This document shows positions 16,871 through 26,607 of a DNA stretch of 64,000 nucleotides, in pieces. A program made the translations under genes and the position numbers. Positions within the stretch are counted from its first letter, which is position 1. Each line of letters starts with the position of its first letter. The notes under the pieces are model-generated. The model ran no database searches, was not told the origin of the DNA, and worked only from the letters and a program-made list of their open reading frames with translations. Origin of the DNA: Propionispora vibrioides (lineage in GTDB: Bacteria; Bacillota; Negativicutes; Propionisporales; Propionisporaceae); assembly GCF_900110485.1 (NCBI RefSeq), contig NZ_FODY01000021.1, positions 1 through 64,000 on the forward strand. Direction: 5' to 3'.

Positions 16871-18661
16871 ATGGAGCTTCAGAAACAATCATTATTTTCC
16901 CGCTTGCTGGTCTTTGCCGGAGATTACCGGGCACTGCTGGTCTGGTCCTGGGTGTTAGCCGCTGGCAGTTCGGTGCTGTCACTGGGGCCTTTTCTCTGCA
17001 TCTGGCTGGTTATCCGAGACATTTTCGGTGCGCTGCCCGATGTCAGCCGGGCAATGGGAATCACCCGGTTTGGCTGGCTGGCGGTAGGCTTTGCCCTGGC
17101 CAGCATTACCTGCTATTTTGCCGCGCTGCTGTGCTCGCATTTGGCTGCCTTCCGGGTGGAAAAAAATATGCGAAAGGCCGCTATGCACGCCATTGTGGAA
17201 GCGCCGCTGGGCTATTTCGATGCCAACGCCAGCGGCAAATTGCGCAAGGTCATTGACGATAATGCCGGTATGACCCATGCTTTCCTGGCGCACCAACTGC
17301 CGGACCTGGCCGGCGCTGCCGTCCTGCCGCTGGCCATTTTAATTATTTTCTTTGCCTTTGATTGGCGGCTGGGTCTGATTTGTCTGATGCCGCCGCTGCT
17401 AAGCCTGGCCTTTTTGCGGCAGATGATGGGCGGCGAACGAAGCCATTCGATGCATCAGTACATGAACGCACTGGAGACGATGAATACGGCTGCCGTGGAA
17501 TATGTCAGAGGAATGCCGGTGGTGAAGGTATTTCAACAAACGGTGCATTCTTTCCGTAATTTCCGTGAATCAATCACCCGCTACTGGCAGTTTGCCTCAG
17601 AATTTGCCCTGACCTGCCGCTTGCCAATGGTCGGGTTTATGCTTACCATTCACGCTCCGTCCCTGCTGCTTTTGCCTGCCGGGCTGCTGCTGATCACCAC
17701 GACGCCCGACTATAAACGGTTCTTGCTGGATCTGATTTTCTACATGCTGTTTGTTCCGGTGTGTACGACACTAATGGGGAAAATTATGTATGTGGGGGAA
17801 AGCGTGATGGCGGCGCAGGAAGCGGTTGGCCGGGTAGAGGCGGTTCTGCAGACGCAGCCGCTGGCAGCCGGCAATTATCGCGGGACTTTGCGGCAGACCG
17901 GCCTTTGCTTTGAGCAGGTTAGCTTTACCTACCCCGGGAAGGCAACGCCGGCTGTTCGGCAAGTCAGTCTCACCATACCGCCGGGGAAAACCTATGCGCT
18001 GGTCGGCCCCTCCGGTGGAGGGAAAACCACGCTGGCTACTCTGGTGCCGCGCTTTTGGGATGTACAGGCCGGCAGTGTAAAGCTTGGCGGCGTGGATGTC
18101 CGGGAGTTGCCGGAGGAAGAACTGATGCGGCAAATTGCCTTTGTTTTTCAAAATACCAGGCTGTTTAAGGCCAGCCTGCTGGACAACATCCGCGCCGCCC
18201 GGCCCGGGGCTGGCCGGGGCGAAGTGCTTCGTGCGGCCCATCTGGCCCAGTGCGACGACATTCTGGCCAAGCTGCCGCAGGGACTGGATACGGTGGTAGG
18301 CAGCGGCGGTATATATCTTTCCGGCGGCGAGCAGCAGCGGATCGCCCTGGCGCGGGCCATCTTAAAGGACGCTCCTGTTGTTGTACTGGATGAGGCAACC
18401 GCTTTTGCCGACCCGGAGAATGAGTACCGGATTCAGCAGGCCTTTCGGCATTTGACCAAGGGTAAAACAGTACTGATGATCGCCCATCGTCTTTCTTCCG
18501 TTCGGCAGGTTGACTGCATCGCCGTCCTCCAGGCGGGCGAGATTGTTGAGCAAGGCTCCCACGAGCAGTTAGTAAAGCAAAACGGCGTATATGCCGGGCT
18601 GTGGCGGGAATATCAGACAGCCATAGCCTGGAAGGTAAGGAGGCAGGAACAGAATGCTTAG
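16871..18661 (+). CDS. ABC transporter ATPase/permease, heterodimer subunit 1 (YbtP/IrtA-like)
   Basis: This 596-residue fused protein has six membrane segments in residues about 20-300 and an ATPase domain at about 340-580. Walker A is GPSGGGKTTLA, the signature is LSGGEQQRIALARAIL and Walker B is VVVLDEAT, followed by the H-loop IAHRLSS. Transporters of exporter fold paired behind an AraC gene and a Fur box resemble YbtPQ and IrtAB, which import ferric siderophores. ATG 16871 follows AGGAGGG; the upstream ATG at 16832 has no ribosome-binding site. It overlaps the next gene by 8 nt. The Ser-Gly-Gly-Glu signatures in both subunits suggest two working sites. Confidence 0.88.
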   Translation: MELQKQSLFSRLLVFAGDYRALLVWSWVLAAGSSVLSLGPFLCIWLVIRDIFGALPDVSRAMGITRFGWLAVGFALASITCYFAALLCSHLAAFRVEKNMRKAAMHAIVEAPLGYFDANASGKLRKVIDDNAGMTHAFLAHQLPDLAGAAVLPLAILIIFFAFDWRLGLICLMPPLLSLAFLRQMMGGERSHSMHQYMNALETMNTAAVEYVRGMPVVKVFQQTVHSFRNFRESITRYWQFASEFALTCRLPMVGFMLTIHAPSLLLLPAGLLLITTTPDYKRFLLDLIFYMLFVPVCTTLMGKIMYVGESVMAAQEAVGRVEAVLQTQPLAAGNYRGTLRQTGLCFEQVSFTYPGKATPAVRQVSLTIPPGKTYALVGPSGGGKTTLATLVPRFWDVQAGSVKLGGVDVRELPEEELMRQIAFVFQNTRLFKASLLDNIRAARPGAGRGEVLRAAHLAQCDDILAKLPQGLDTVVGSGGIYLSGGEQQRIALARAILKDAPVVVLDEATAFADPENEYRIQQAFRHLTKGKTVLMIAHRLSSVRQVDCIAVLQAGEIVEQGSHEQLVKQNGVYAGLWREYQTAIAWKVRRQEQNA

Positions 18662-20393
18662 CTTTTTTCAAAAGCAATTTGCCCTTAGCGAAACAGGGGC
18701 CAGGGATTTGGTCAAAGGCAGCCTGTACAGCGGACTGGTTAATATTAGTCTGCTGCTGCCGGTGGGACTGTTTATTCTGCTGCTGGGTGAACTGCTGAGG
18801 CCACTCTTGGGAGAGGGGCAGCCGGCATATGGGCCGCTAACCTATGGCCTGTTGGCAGCCGCTACAGGGCTTGTTTTGTTTTTCTGTCATTATTTACAGT
18901 ATTCCAGCGTTTTTCTCGCCACCTACGCCGAAAGCGCCGCCCGACGGATTTCCCTGGCCGAAACGCTGCGCCGGCTGCCTTTGTCCTTTTTCGGGAAGAG
19001 GGACCTGGCCGATCTCACCAATACCATTATGGGTGACTGCACCGCGCTGGAGCATGCTTTTTCCCATGCCGTCCCCCAGTTGTTCGGCGCCATCCTGTCC
19101 ACTTTGGCGGTTGCCGCGGGACTTTTATATACCGACTGGCGCTTAGGACTGGCTCTGCTATGGGTCATTCCGGTGGCTTTTTTGCTGATTATCGGCTCGA
19201 AGTATTGGCAGAACCGGGCGGAACGCAAGCATTATCTGGCCAAAAGAACTTGTGCCGACGGAATCCAGGAGTGCCTGGAAACGGTCAGAGAAATCAAGGC
19301 TTGCGGGATGAAGGAGCGGTATCTGGCCGGGTTGGACGCCAAGTTCGATCAAGCGGAGCAGGCCCAGATTCACTCCGAACTGATTGCCGCGACGCTGGTT
19401 ACCGGCGCGCAGGCAGTACTACGGCTGGGGCTTGCTTCGGTTGTGCTGGTGGGTGCCCAGTTGCTGGTGGCAGGGAAGACCGGTCTCTTAACCTACCTGA
19501 TTTTTCTGGTGGCGGCGTCCAGGCTATACGAGCCGTTGGCGGAGACGCTGTCCCGGATCGCCGAAATTTTTATGGTGGAGATTCCGCTCGACCGGATGAA
19601 GGAACTGGCGGCACAACCTGTCCAGTCGGGGCAAAGCGGTTGTACGCTGGTGAGTTATGATATCGTATTTGAGCAGGTCGCTTTTTCCTATGAAAAGAGC
19701 GAACCGGTTTTGCAAGAGGTGTCTTTCGCAGCCAGGCAGGGTGAAGTGACCGCACTGGTAGGACCTTCAGGCGGCGGCAAGAGCACGGCGGCCAAACTGG
19801 CGGCCCGTTTCTGGGATGCCACAGCCGGCCGGATTACACTGGGCGGACAGGATGTAACGGCCATCGACCCGGAAGCCTTACTGCAGAATTACGCGATTGT
19901 TTTTCAGGATGTATTGTTGTTTAACGATACGGTGCTGGAAAATATCCGGCTGGGAAAACGAAACGCCAGTGACGAAGCCGTGAAGGAAGCCGCCAGACTG
20001 GCCCTGTGCGACGAGTTCGTTGAGCGGCTGCCCCAGGGTTATCATACCGTCATCGGTGAAAATGGTTCGCTGCTGTCCGGCGGCGAGCGGCAGCGCATTT
20101 CTATCGCCAGAGCCATATTAAAAGACGCGCCGGTCATTTTATTGGATGAAGCTACCGCTTCGTTGGATGTGGAAAATGAGACCAAGCTGCAAAAAGCGTT
20201 AACGGCATTGATTAAAAATAAAACGGTGTTGATGATCGCCCACCGGATGAGAACGGTGGCCGATGCCGATCAGATTATCGTTCTGGATGGCGGCTATGTG
20301 GTTCAGGCGGGAACTCCCGCCGAACTGCTGCGGCAGGATGGGCCTTACCGACGGATGGTAGCCCTGCAAAAGCAGCAGGCAGAGAATCACTGA
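18654..20393 (+). CDS. ABC transporter ATPase/permease, heterodimer subunit 2 (YbtQ/IrtB-like)
   Basis: A 579-residue partner of the previous gene with the same order: membrane domain (about 1-310), Walker A GPSGGGKSTAAK (about 367), signature LSGGERQRISIARAIL (about 470), Walker B VILLDEAT (about 490) and H-loop IAHRMRT. It starts inside the end of subunit 1. No siderophore synthesis genes or outer-membrane receptor lie in the window, so the cell probably uses siderophores or iron complexes made by others, or encodes the rest elsewhere. A terminator follows at 20520. Confidence 0.88.
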   Translation: MLSFFQKQFALSETGARDLVKGSLYSGLVNISLLLPVGLFILLLGELLRPLLGEGQPAYGPLTYGLLAAATGLVLFFCHYLQYSSVFLATYAESAARRISLAETLRRLPLSFFGKRDLADLTNTIMGDCTALEHAFSHAVPQLFGAILSTLAVAAGLLYTDWRLGLALLWVIPVAFLLIIGSKYWQNRAERKHYLAKRTCADGIQECLETVREIKACGMKERYLAGLDAKFDQAEQAQIHSELIAATLVTGAQAVLRLGLASVVLVGAQLLVAGKTGLLTYLIFLVAASRLYEPLAETLSRIAEIFMVEIPLDRMKELAAQPVQSGQSGCTLVSYDIVFEQVAFSYEKSEPVLQEVSFAARQGEVTALVGPSGGGKSTAAKLAARFWDATAGRITLGGQDVTAIDPEALLQNYAIVFQDVLLFNDTVLENIRLGKRNASDEAVKEAARLALCDEFVERLPQGYHTVIGENGSLLSGGERQRISIARAILKDAPVILLDEATASLDVENETKLQKALTALIKNKTVLMIAHRMRTVADADQIIVLDGGYVVQAGTPAELLRQDGPYRRMVALQKQQAENH

Positions 20394-20519
20394 TTAGTGA
20401 TTGCCGAGAAAAAAAGTTATTGATATAACGAAAAAATACTTGCCTTTTTCCCTTTTTCCCGATACTATATAGTATATAAATCGCATAGGGAAAGTTCATA
20501 TTTTTTAAATATGAGAAGC

Positions 20520-20562
20520 AATGGCGCTTTTAAAGAGAAATGTCTTTAAAAGCGCCATTTTT
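20520..20562 (+). terminator. Terminator after the ABC transporter pair
   Basis: A perfect 16-bp stem (AATGGCGCTTTTAAAG with CTTTAAAAGCGCCATT) has an 8-nt loop and a T-run. Confidence 0.85.
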
Positions 20563-20688
20563 GCATCTTATCGACAGTATTTTGCTTTTACTACCTGTTT
20601 TTGATAGAAGAAGAGCTGAGGGGAAGGAAGGGATACTCACACCATTTCTTGATAGGTTTTCCGGCAATTATATTGGAGGAGGAGAAAT

Positions 20689-21861
20689 ATGAAAAAGCGT
20701 GGGATCAAATGGATTGCTTCCGTAACAATGAGCGTTATGCTGATGGGCGGCCTTTTGGCAGGCTGCGGCAGCGCCGGCGACAGTAAGGTTATCAAAATCG
20801 GTGCCGTATACGAGTTGACTGGCGGTACAGCCACTTTTGGCAATTCGGCGCTTAACGGTGCTAAACTGGCGGTAAAAGAAATGAACGCCAAGGGCGGCGT
20901 CCTGGGCAAACAAGTGGAACTGGCGATTGCCGATAATAAGGGCGAACCGTCGGAAGCCACCAATGCCATGACAAAAGTTATCACTCAGGATAAGGTTGTT
21001 GCCGTAACCGGCTTCACCACCAGTTCCAATGCCATTGCCGCATCGACGGTAGCGGAATCCAACGGAATTCCCTTTATCACCGCCGCGGCTACCAACCCAA
21101 AAGTAACGGTAGATGAAAAAACCGGCGAGGTAAAAAAGAATATCTTCCGCGTTTGTTTTATTGACCCGTTCCAAGGTACTGTAGGCGCCAACTTCGTGCT
21201 TAACAGTTTGAAAGCGAAAAAAGCCGTTATTTTAATTGATAACAGCAGCGACTATAGCAAAGGTCTTGCCCAGTTCTTCAAAGAAGCCTTTACCAAAGGC
21301 GGCGGGGAAATTGTAGGCGAAGAAGCATATCTGCAAAAAGACCAGGACTTCAAAACCATCCTGACGAAAATTAAAGGATCCAATCCTGATGTGATTTATG
21401 TTCCCGGCTACTATGAAGAAGTCGGCAAGATCATTAAACAGGCCCGTGAACTGGATATCAATGCAGCCTTTGTTGGCGGCGATGGCTGGGATTCGCCGAA
21501 ACTGCTGGAAATTGCCGGCGCGCCTGCTCTGAACAACACCTATTTCACCAACCACTATTCGGTGGAAGATACCAGTCCGGCCTCGAAAGCCTTTGTTGAT
21601 GCCTATAAGAAAGAATATAACGAAACTCCCGATGCGATGGCCGTACTTGGTTATGACGCGGCCAATGTTATGATGGACGCTATTAAGCGGGCCAACAGCG
21701 AAGACCCGTCTAAAATCCGGGACGCCCTGGCTGCCACTAAGGATTTTGCCGCCGTAACCGGTAAAATCACGCTCAATGATAAGCATGACGCAGTAAAAGG
21801 CGCCGTTATCATCGAATTTAAAGATGGTAAACAATCGTATAGAGAAACAGTAAATCCGTAA
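20689..21861 (+). CDS. Branched-chain amino-acid ABC transporter substrate-binding lipoprotein
   Basis: This 390-residue LivJ-type binding protein has a lipoprotein signal (LLAGC, lipid-modified Cys near 25). The periplasmic-binding fold type I follows (IKIGAVYELTGGTATFG, NGAKLAVKEMNAKGGVLGK, VVAVTGFTTSSNAIA, PFITAAATN). The family binds Leu/Ile/Val or related acids for an ABC importer. No LivHMGF permease or ATPase genes follow; the gene stands alone between terminators. It lies in the same region as cimA-leuCDB. ATG 20689 follows GGAGGAGGAG. The exact ligand is unknown. Confidence 0.9.
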   Translation: MKKRGIKWIASVTMSVMLMGGLLAGCGSAGDSKVIKIGAVYELTGGTATFGNSALNGAKLAVKEMNAKGGVLGKQVELAIADNKGEPSEATNAMTKVITQDKVVAVTGFTTSSNAIAASTVAESNGIPFITAAATNPKVTVDEKTGEVKKNIFRVCFIDPFQGTVGANFVLNSLKAKKAVILIDNSSDYSKGLAQFFKEAFTKGGGEIVGEEAYLQKDQDFKTILTKIKGSNPDVIYVPGYYEEVGKIIKQARELDINAAFVGGDGWDSPKLLEIAGAPALNNTYFTNHYSVEDTSPASKAFVDAYKKEYNETPDAMAVLGYDAANVMMDAIKRANSEDPSKIRDALAATKDFAAVTGKITLNDKHDAVKGAVIIEFKDGKQSYRETVNP

Positions 21862-21873
21862 GAAACGGACGAT

Positions 21874-21926
21874 AGTACCTTGTCAATCCTAAACTGTAGA
21901 CACGGGATTAGGGTTGATAAGGTACT
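21874..21926 (+). terminator. Hairpin after the binding-protein gene
   Basis: The 19-bp arms AGTACCTTGTCAATCCTAA and TTAGGGTTGATAAGGTACT pair with one wobble. Only a weak T-tail follows, so it may stabilise the mRNA end and not terminate by itself. Confidence 0.55.
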
Positions 21927-21934
21927 ATATTATT

Positions 21935-21973
21935 GCCGGACTTTGGCTGCCTGCCAGAGTCCGGCATTTTATT
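21935..21973 (+). terminator. Terminator downstream of the binding-protein gene
   Basis: GCCGGACTTTGGC pairs with GCCAGAGTCCGGC around a 5-nt loop and is followed by ATTTTATT. Confidence 0.75.
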
Positions 21974-22081
21974 ATGGCGGCAGGACGGTATTTGACGAGC
22001 CTTGGCGCCGCCCCGGTTTTTGACAAAGGGGATTGACGCTGCCGGCAAGAATTGCTATTATAGAAATAGAGTACTAGAAAA

Positions 22082-22227
22082 CTAGTACAGTATCAGACTT
22101 AATCTGACGAGGTATTTTTCGTAGCACAAGGCGGCGAAAGGCGGCATACCGGGAGTATGCCAACTAACGGCGAAGGGTTACGGAAAATAACCGTCAGTAT
22201 TTACCGGGTAGATCTGACACTGTACTA
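22082..22227. repeat. Palindromic repeat family R4
   Basis: CTAGTACAGTATCAGACTTA at the left mirrors AGATCTGACACTGTACTA at the right, and the interior is self-complementary and non-coding. It ends 36 nt before the GntR-family gene, so it fills the 5' region of that gene. The CTAG end is shared with families R1-R3. Confidence 0.75.
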
Positions 22228-22263
22228 ATTATCTATATATTAGCTTTTAGGAGATTCGTCGTA

Positions 22264-23238
22264 ATGGAATTTCGTATTAATAAAGCTTCTGAGTTTCCCA
22301 TTTATCAGCAGCTTAAGGAACAAATCAAATACTTTATCTTAAGTGACGAACTGGCAAAGGGTGACAGGCTGCCTTCCCCCAAGGATTTGGCGGCGGTTTT
22401 GTGCATCAATCGCAATACGGTGACGGCCGCTTACAAAGAACTGGAGGGCGAGGGCCTGATTGAGATGAAGCATGGTCAAGGCACTTATGTCGCTGAGCGG
22501 CTGCCGCTCATTCCAGGAACCGAACGGCGTCAGGAACTGCTGACGCTGGCCCAGGAGATGATTCAGCGTTCGCGGGAGCTGGGCTTTAGCCCGGAGGATT
22601 TGTTTACAGTGGTATTCGGGCAGGCTATCTTAGGTTTTGATCAGCCCGCGGCCGGTGAAAAGGTGCTGTTCGTGGAATGCAACCAGCATGATATTGCCTA
22701 CTACAGTCAGGAACTGGAGCAGGAGATCGAACTGCCGGTGGAAGGTTGCTTACTGGACGAACTGCGTGCCAGGCTGGATAATGAGCTGGCCGGTACAGTG
22801 CAGTTTGCGGTGACCACCTTCAGTCATGTAGAGGCGGTGAAACAGATTATGGAGCCTTACGGCAAAGCCGTGATTGCCGTCATGGCGGTGCCGCAGATCA
22901 AAACGCTGTTTCAGATCGGTCAGTTGCCACCGGGAACACGGGTCGGTCTGGTCTGTGCCACCGAGGCAGGAGCCGAGCGGATGGAAGCGTCGTTAAAGTC
23001 AACGGGTATGGATAATGTGATTCTCTGTCATGCCGGGCTGAATAATGAAGGTTCCCTGCGCCGCCTGCTGGGCGAGGTCGATGTAGTTGTCAGCTCGCGG
23101 GCCGTGGTTGACCGCATCCGGGCGATGGTGCCTCCCGGCATCCGGGTACTGGAATTCATCAACGCGCTGGATCAGGCTGGCATCAGCCTGATCAAGCAGT
23201 ATCTGGCACCGCAGTTAGCAGCACTGCAGCGTCAATAG
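22264..23238 (+). CDS. GntR-family transcriptional regulator
   Basis: This 324-residue protein has a GntR winged helix at residues about 1-75 (FPIYQQLKEQIKYFILSDEL, LPSPKDLAAVLCINRNTVTAAYKELEGEGLI, GQGTYVAE). The N-terminus is of the YtrA/MocR type. The C-terminal 240 residues are not an aminotransferase fold and have no FCD or UTRA motif I recognise. They show alternating strands and helices, like a periplasmic-binding-type sensor (KAVIAVMAVPQIKTLFQIGQ, RVGLVCATEAG). The ATG follows TAGGAGATTCG. The target genes are unknown. It is convergent with the small gene at 23530, with a 1-bp gap. Confidence 0.85.
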   Translation: MEFRINKASEFPIYQQLKEQIKYFILSDELAKGDRLPSPKDLAAVLCINRNTVTAAYKELEGEGLIEMKHGQGTYVAERLPLIPGTERRQELLTLAQEMIQRSRELGFSPEDLFTVVFGQAILGFDQPAAGEKVLFVECNQHDIAYYSQELEQEIELPVEGCLLDELRARLDNELAGTVQFAVTTFSHVEAVKQIMEPYGKAVIAVMAVPQIKTLFQIGQLPPGTRVGLVCATEAGAERMEASLKSTGMDNVILCHAGLNNEGSLRRLLGEVDVVVSSRAVVDRIRAMVPPGIRVLEFINALDQAGISLIKQYLAPQLAALQRQ

Positions 23239-23239
23239 A

Positions 23240-23530
23240 TCAATAGGGCTCACGAATAAGCAGGCCTTCCTCCAGCAGCGTTTCATCGCTGGCCCAGGTC
23301 TTGACGATGGTACAGGCGGTGCGGTAGTCAAAGCCCATGCCCATCAGGTAACTGATTAAGGCAACCTCAATGAGAACCTGCTTGGAATCGACATCCTTTT
23401 CCAGCTCTTTCAGGCCGCGGTTAACGACAGGCCGCAACTGGAGCAGGAAGAAATAGGCATTATTGGTCTGATTGGTGGGCGTCACTGAAATAATGGTTTG
23501 GCGGGGAGCTGGTTTGAAGAAGTTATGCAT
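23240..23530 (-). CDS. Small protein of unknown function
   Basis: This 96-residue protein starts at ATG 23530 behind AAGGAGGAG on the minus strand. It has no signal peptide. It is mostly helical with a central LKELEKDVDSKQVLIEVALISYLMGMGFDY stretch. I do not recognise a family. The stop lies 1 bp from the stop of the converging GntR gene, with no terminator between them, so the two transcripts must overlap. Confidence 0.65.
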   Translation of the reverse strand: MHNFFKPAPRQTIISVTPTNQTNNAYFFLLQLRPVVNRGLKELEKDVDSKQVLIEVALISYLMGMGFDYRTACTIVKTWASDETLLEEGLLIREPY

Positions 23531-23734
23531 ATGGTAAAAACTCCTCCTTTTTTATTATCTATTACATAATATGATGGTAAAAATATTATGTGAAATTATT
23601 GGCTCCCTGGAGTATGTTTTCGAGCTAAAGGAATGATCCATAGTAAGTGATTTTTGTGCTGTAGGGGCAAATGTTTTGCAGGAATCAATCATGGCTCTTA
23701 TTTTCAAAAACGCCCTAAGAGAAGAGGTGAGGCA

Positions 23735-25309
23735 ATGAATGGTAAAGTACATATCTTTGACAGTACGCTCCGGGACGGTTCCCAGGCGCAGGGTATTTCG
23801 TTCAGCGTCCATGACAAGCTGAAAATTGCGGCTAAGCTGGACGAAATTGGTGTTAGTTATATTGAAGCCGGTAATCCCGGCTCCAACCGCAAGGATTTGG
23901 AATTTTTTATGTTGGCCAGGGAGGAATTGAAGCTCACGCAGGCTAAATTGTGCGCCTTCGGCAGCACGCGCCGGCCGGGCAGCCGGGTGGAGGAAGACGC
24001 CGGCCTGCTGGCGCTGGTCAGTGCCGGTGCGCCGGTAACGGCTATCTTTGGCAAGAGCTGGGACTTTCATGTGACCGATATTATCAAGACCACCCTGGAA
24101 GAAAATCTGGCGATGATCAAAGACAGCATTGCCTATCTTAAGTTGCTGGGTAAAGAGGTGATCTTTGACGCCGAGCACTTCTTTGACGGCTATAAGCACA
24201 ATCCCGCTTATGCCCTTACCGTCCTGGCGACGGCGCAGAACGCCGGGGCCGACTGGCTGGTGCTGTGCGACACCAATGGCGGCACGCTGCCTTTGGAGAT
24301 TTATTCGATTGTCAGCGAACTGAGCGGCCGCCATGGTTATACCAACCTGGGCATTCACTGCCACAACGACGCGGGAACGGCGGTGGCCAATTCGGTGCTG
24401 GCGGTGCAGGCCGGCGCCCGGCAGGTGCAGGGCACCTTCAACGGCTTCGGCGAGCGATGCGGCAATGCCAACTTAAGCAGCATTATTGCCGACCTGATGC
24501 TAAAGCTCGGTTATGACTGTATCCCGGCCGACAATCTTAAGCAACTGTCGGCGGCCTACCGCTATATCAGTGAAGTCAGCAATGTCATTCCCTATGAACG
24601 GGAGGCCTATGTGGGCTACTGTGCTTTTGCTCATAAGGGCGGCATGCACATTGACGCCGTCAACAAGAACAGCGCCTCCTTCGAACATGTGCCGCCGGAG
24701 GCGGTCGGCAATGAACGGCGCATTCTGATGTCGGAAGTGTCGGGCCGCAGTACACTGATGGCGATTATCAATAAAATCGCACCCCATATTACCCGCGACT
24801 CTGAGGAGACGCAGCGTATTCTTGATAAACTGAAGGATAAGGAATATCACGGCTATCAGTTTGAGGGGGCCGAGCACAGTCTGGAGCTGTTGGCCCGCAA
24901 GGAACTGGGGCTGTTCCAGCACTCCTTTGAGCTTTTGGACTACAAGGTGATTATTGAAAAAGGTAATGGCAGCGGCAAAAGTCCGTCGTTGGCCTTTATT
25001 AAAATCAGAGTGGACGATATGATCGAGGAAGTCGGCGTGTCCGATGAGATAGGCCCGGTCAATGCCCTGGATGAAGCGCTGCGGCGGGCGCTGCATAAAT
25101 TCTATGAAGCCATTTCCCAGATGCATTTAGCCGATTACAAAGTACGGGTGATTGACAGCGACAGCGCGACCCAGGCCAAGGTCCGGGTTATGATTGAGTC
25201 CACCGACGGTGTGACAAACTGGTCCACTGTCGGGGTTTCGACCAACATCATTGAGGCGAGCCTGCAGGCGCTGATTGATTCCGTTGAATATAGATTGATC
25301 AACAAATAG
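23735..25309 (+). CDS. cimA: (R)-citramalate synthase
   Basis: This 524-residue enzyme condenses pyruvate with acetyl-CoA to citramalate, the first step of the threonine-independent isoleucine route. The HMGL-like barrel starts FDSTLRDGSQAQGISFSV (about residue 8), with catalytic features DTNGGTLP (about 182), GIHCHNDAGTAVANS (about 207) and GTFNGFGERCGN (about 236). A LeuA-type allosteric regulatory domain follows at about 400-524. The sequence FDSTLRDGSQ and a length of about 525 residues favour the CimA group over 2-isopropylmalate synthase. ATG 23735 follows AGAGGTGAGG. It heads the cimA-leuC-leuD-leuB operon. Confidence 0.92.
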   Translation: MNGKVHIFDSTLRDGSQAQGISFSVHDKLKIAAKLDEIGVSYIEAGNPGSNRKDLEFFMLAREELKLTQAKLCAFGSTRRPGSRVEEDAGLLALVSAGAPVTAIFGKSWDFHVTDIIKTTLEENLAMIKDSIAYLKLLGKEVIFDAEHFFDGYKHNPAYALTVLATAQNAGADWLVLCDTNGGTLPLEIYSIVSELSGRHGYTNLGIHCHNDAGTAVANSVLAVQAGARQVQGTFNGFGERCGNANLSSIIADLMLKLGYDCIPADNLKQLSAAYRYISEVSNVIPYEREAYVGYCAFAHKGGMHIDAVNKNSASFEHVPPEAVGNERRILMSEVSGRSTLMAIINKIAPHITRDSEETQRILDKLKDKEYHGYQFEGAEHSLELLARKELGLFQHSFELLDYKVIIEKGNGSGKSPSLAFIKIRVDDMIEEVGVSDEIGPVNALDEALRRALHKFYEAISQMHLADYKVRVIDSDSATQAKVRVMIESTDGVTNWSTVGVSTNIIEASLQALIDSVEYRLINK

Positions 25310-25336
25310 CAAGACAATATGAAGGGAGATATCGTA

Positions 25337-26605
25337 ATGGGAAAACCAATGACAATGACGCAAAAGATATTCGCCGCTGCCGCCGGTCTGGAGTATGTGG
25401 AGGCAGGCCAGTTAATCAGTGCCAAGCTGGATCTGGTGCTGGGCAACGACGTAACCACGCCGGTAGCGATCAAAGCCTTTCAGGCGATGAAAACACCGAC
25501 GGTGTTTGATAAGGATAAGGTAGCCCTGGTGCCCGACCATTTTACACCGAACAAGGATATCAAGTCGGCCGAACACGCCAAAATGGTGCGTGAATTTGCT
25601 TATAAACACGAAATTACCAACTATTTTGAAGTGGGAGAAATGGGTATCGAGCACTGTCTGCTGCCGGAAAAAGGCCTGGCCATTCCTGGCGATGTCATTA
25701 TCGGCGCCGACTCCCACACCTGTACTTACGGTGCCTTAGGCGCTTTCTCCACCGGGGTGGGCAGCACCGACATGGCTGCCGGTATGGCTACCGGCTATGC
25801 CTGGTTTAAAGTTCCCGAAGCCATTCAGTTTGTCTTGAAAGGCAAACCCAGCAAATGGGTCAGCGGCAAGGATGTAATTTTACATATTATCGGCATGATC
25901 GGCGTCGACGGCGCGTTATACCAGTCGATGGAATTTACCGGCGAAGGTGTCGCCGCCTTAACGATGGACGACCGCTTTACCATTGCCAATATGGCAATTG
26001 AAGCCGGCGCTAAAAACGGTATTTTCCCGGTGGATGAAAAGACACTGGACTATATCAAAGGCCGCACCGACCGGGCGCCTAAGGCTTTTGCCGCCGATTC
26101 CGACGCCGTGTACAGCCGGGTTATTGAAATTGACCTGAGCACGCTGCAGCCAACGGTCGCCTTCCCGCACCTGCCGGAAAATACCCGGACCATCGACCAG
26201 GTGGGTGAGGTGGCCATCGACCAGGTGGTTATCGGCTCCTGCACCAACGGCCGCATGGACGATCTGCGGATTGCCGCTTCCATCCTGAAAGGCAAAAAAG
26301 TCAAAAAAGGCGTGCGGCTCATTATTTTCCCCGGCACGCAAAACATCTTCGTGCAGGCAATGGAAGAGGGACTGGCCAAAATTTTCGTCGAAGCCGGCGG
26401 CGTATTTAGCACACCTACCTGCGGACCCTGCCTGGGTGGTCACATGGGCATTCTGGCCGAAGGCGAACGGGCCTTGGCTACAACTAACCGCAATTTTGTC
26501 GGCCGGATGGGCCATCCCAACAGTGAAGTATATTTGTCCAGCCCGGCGGTGGCGGCTGCTTCGGCCGTAGCCGGTAAAATCGTATCCCCTGAGGAGGTAA
26601 TGTAA
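25337..26605 (+). CDS. leuC: 3-isopropylmalate/citramalate dehydratase, large subunit
   Basis: This 422-residue aconitase-family subunit isomerises 2- to 3-isopropylmalate and, in this setting, citramalate to 3-methylmalate. The 4Fe-4S cysteines are visible in [12 protein letters not shown] (about 300) and [15 protein letters not shown] (about 360). The substrate motif [15 protein letters not shown] is near 125. The length matches the short bacterial/archaeal LeuC type that works with a separate LeuD. ATG 25337 follows GAAGGGAGA; ATG 25319 lacks a site. It is separated from leuD by 2 bp. Confidence 0.95.
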   Translation: MGKPMTMTQKIFAAAAGLEYVEAGQLISAKLDLVLGNDVTTPVAIKAFQAMKTPTVFDKDKVALVPDHFTPNKDIKSAEHAKMVREFAYKHEITNYFEVGEMGIEHCLLPEKGLAIPGDVIIGADSHTCTYGALGAFSTGVGSTDMAAGMATGYAWFKVPEAIQFVLKGKPSKWVSGKDVILHIIGMIGVDGALYQSMEFTGEGVAALTMDDRFTIANMAIEAGAKNGIFPVDEKTLDYIKGRTDRAPKAFAADSDAVYSRVIEIDLSTLQPTVAFPHLPENTRTIDQVGEVAIDQVVIGSCTNGRMDDLRIAASILKGKKVKKGVRLIIFPGTQNIFVQAMEEGLAKIFVEAGGVFSTPTCGPCLGGHMGILAEGERALATTNRNFVGRMGHPNSEVYLSSPAVAAASAVAGKIVSPEEVM

Positions 26606-26607
26606 AC

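Noticed and set aside
20462-20475. Palindrome ATACTATATAGTAT, also seen in similar form near 42220 and 49655
   Set aside because: Short AT-only palindromes are expected at promoters by chance; no consistent position relative to genes was found.
22071-22088. GTACTAG-AAAA-CTAGTAC as an operator of the GntR gene
   Set aside because: It is formed by the left border of repeat R4 and flanking DNA, so it may simply reflect the insertion. YtrA-type operators can look similar, so this is left open.
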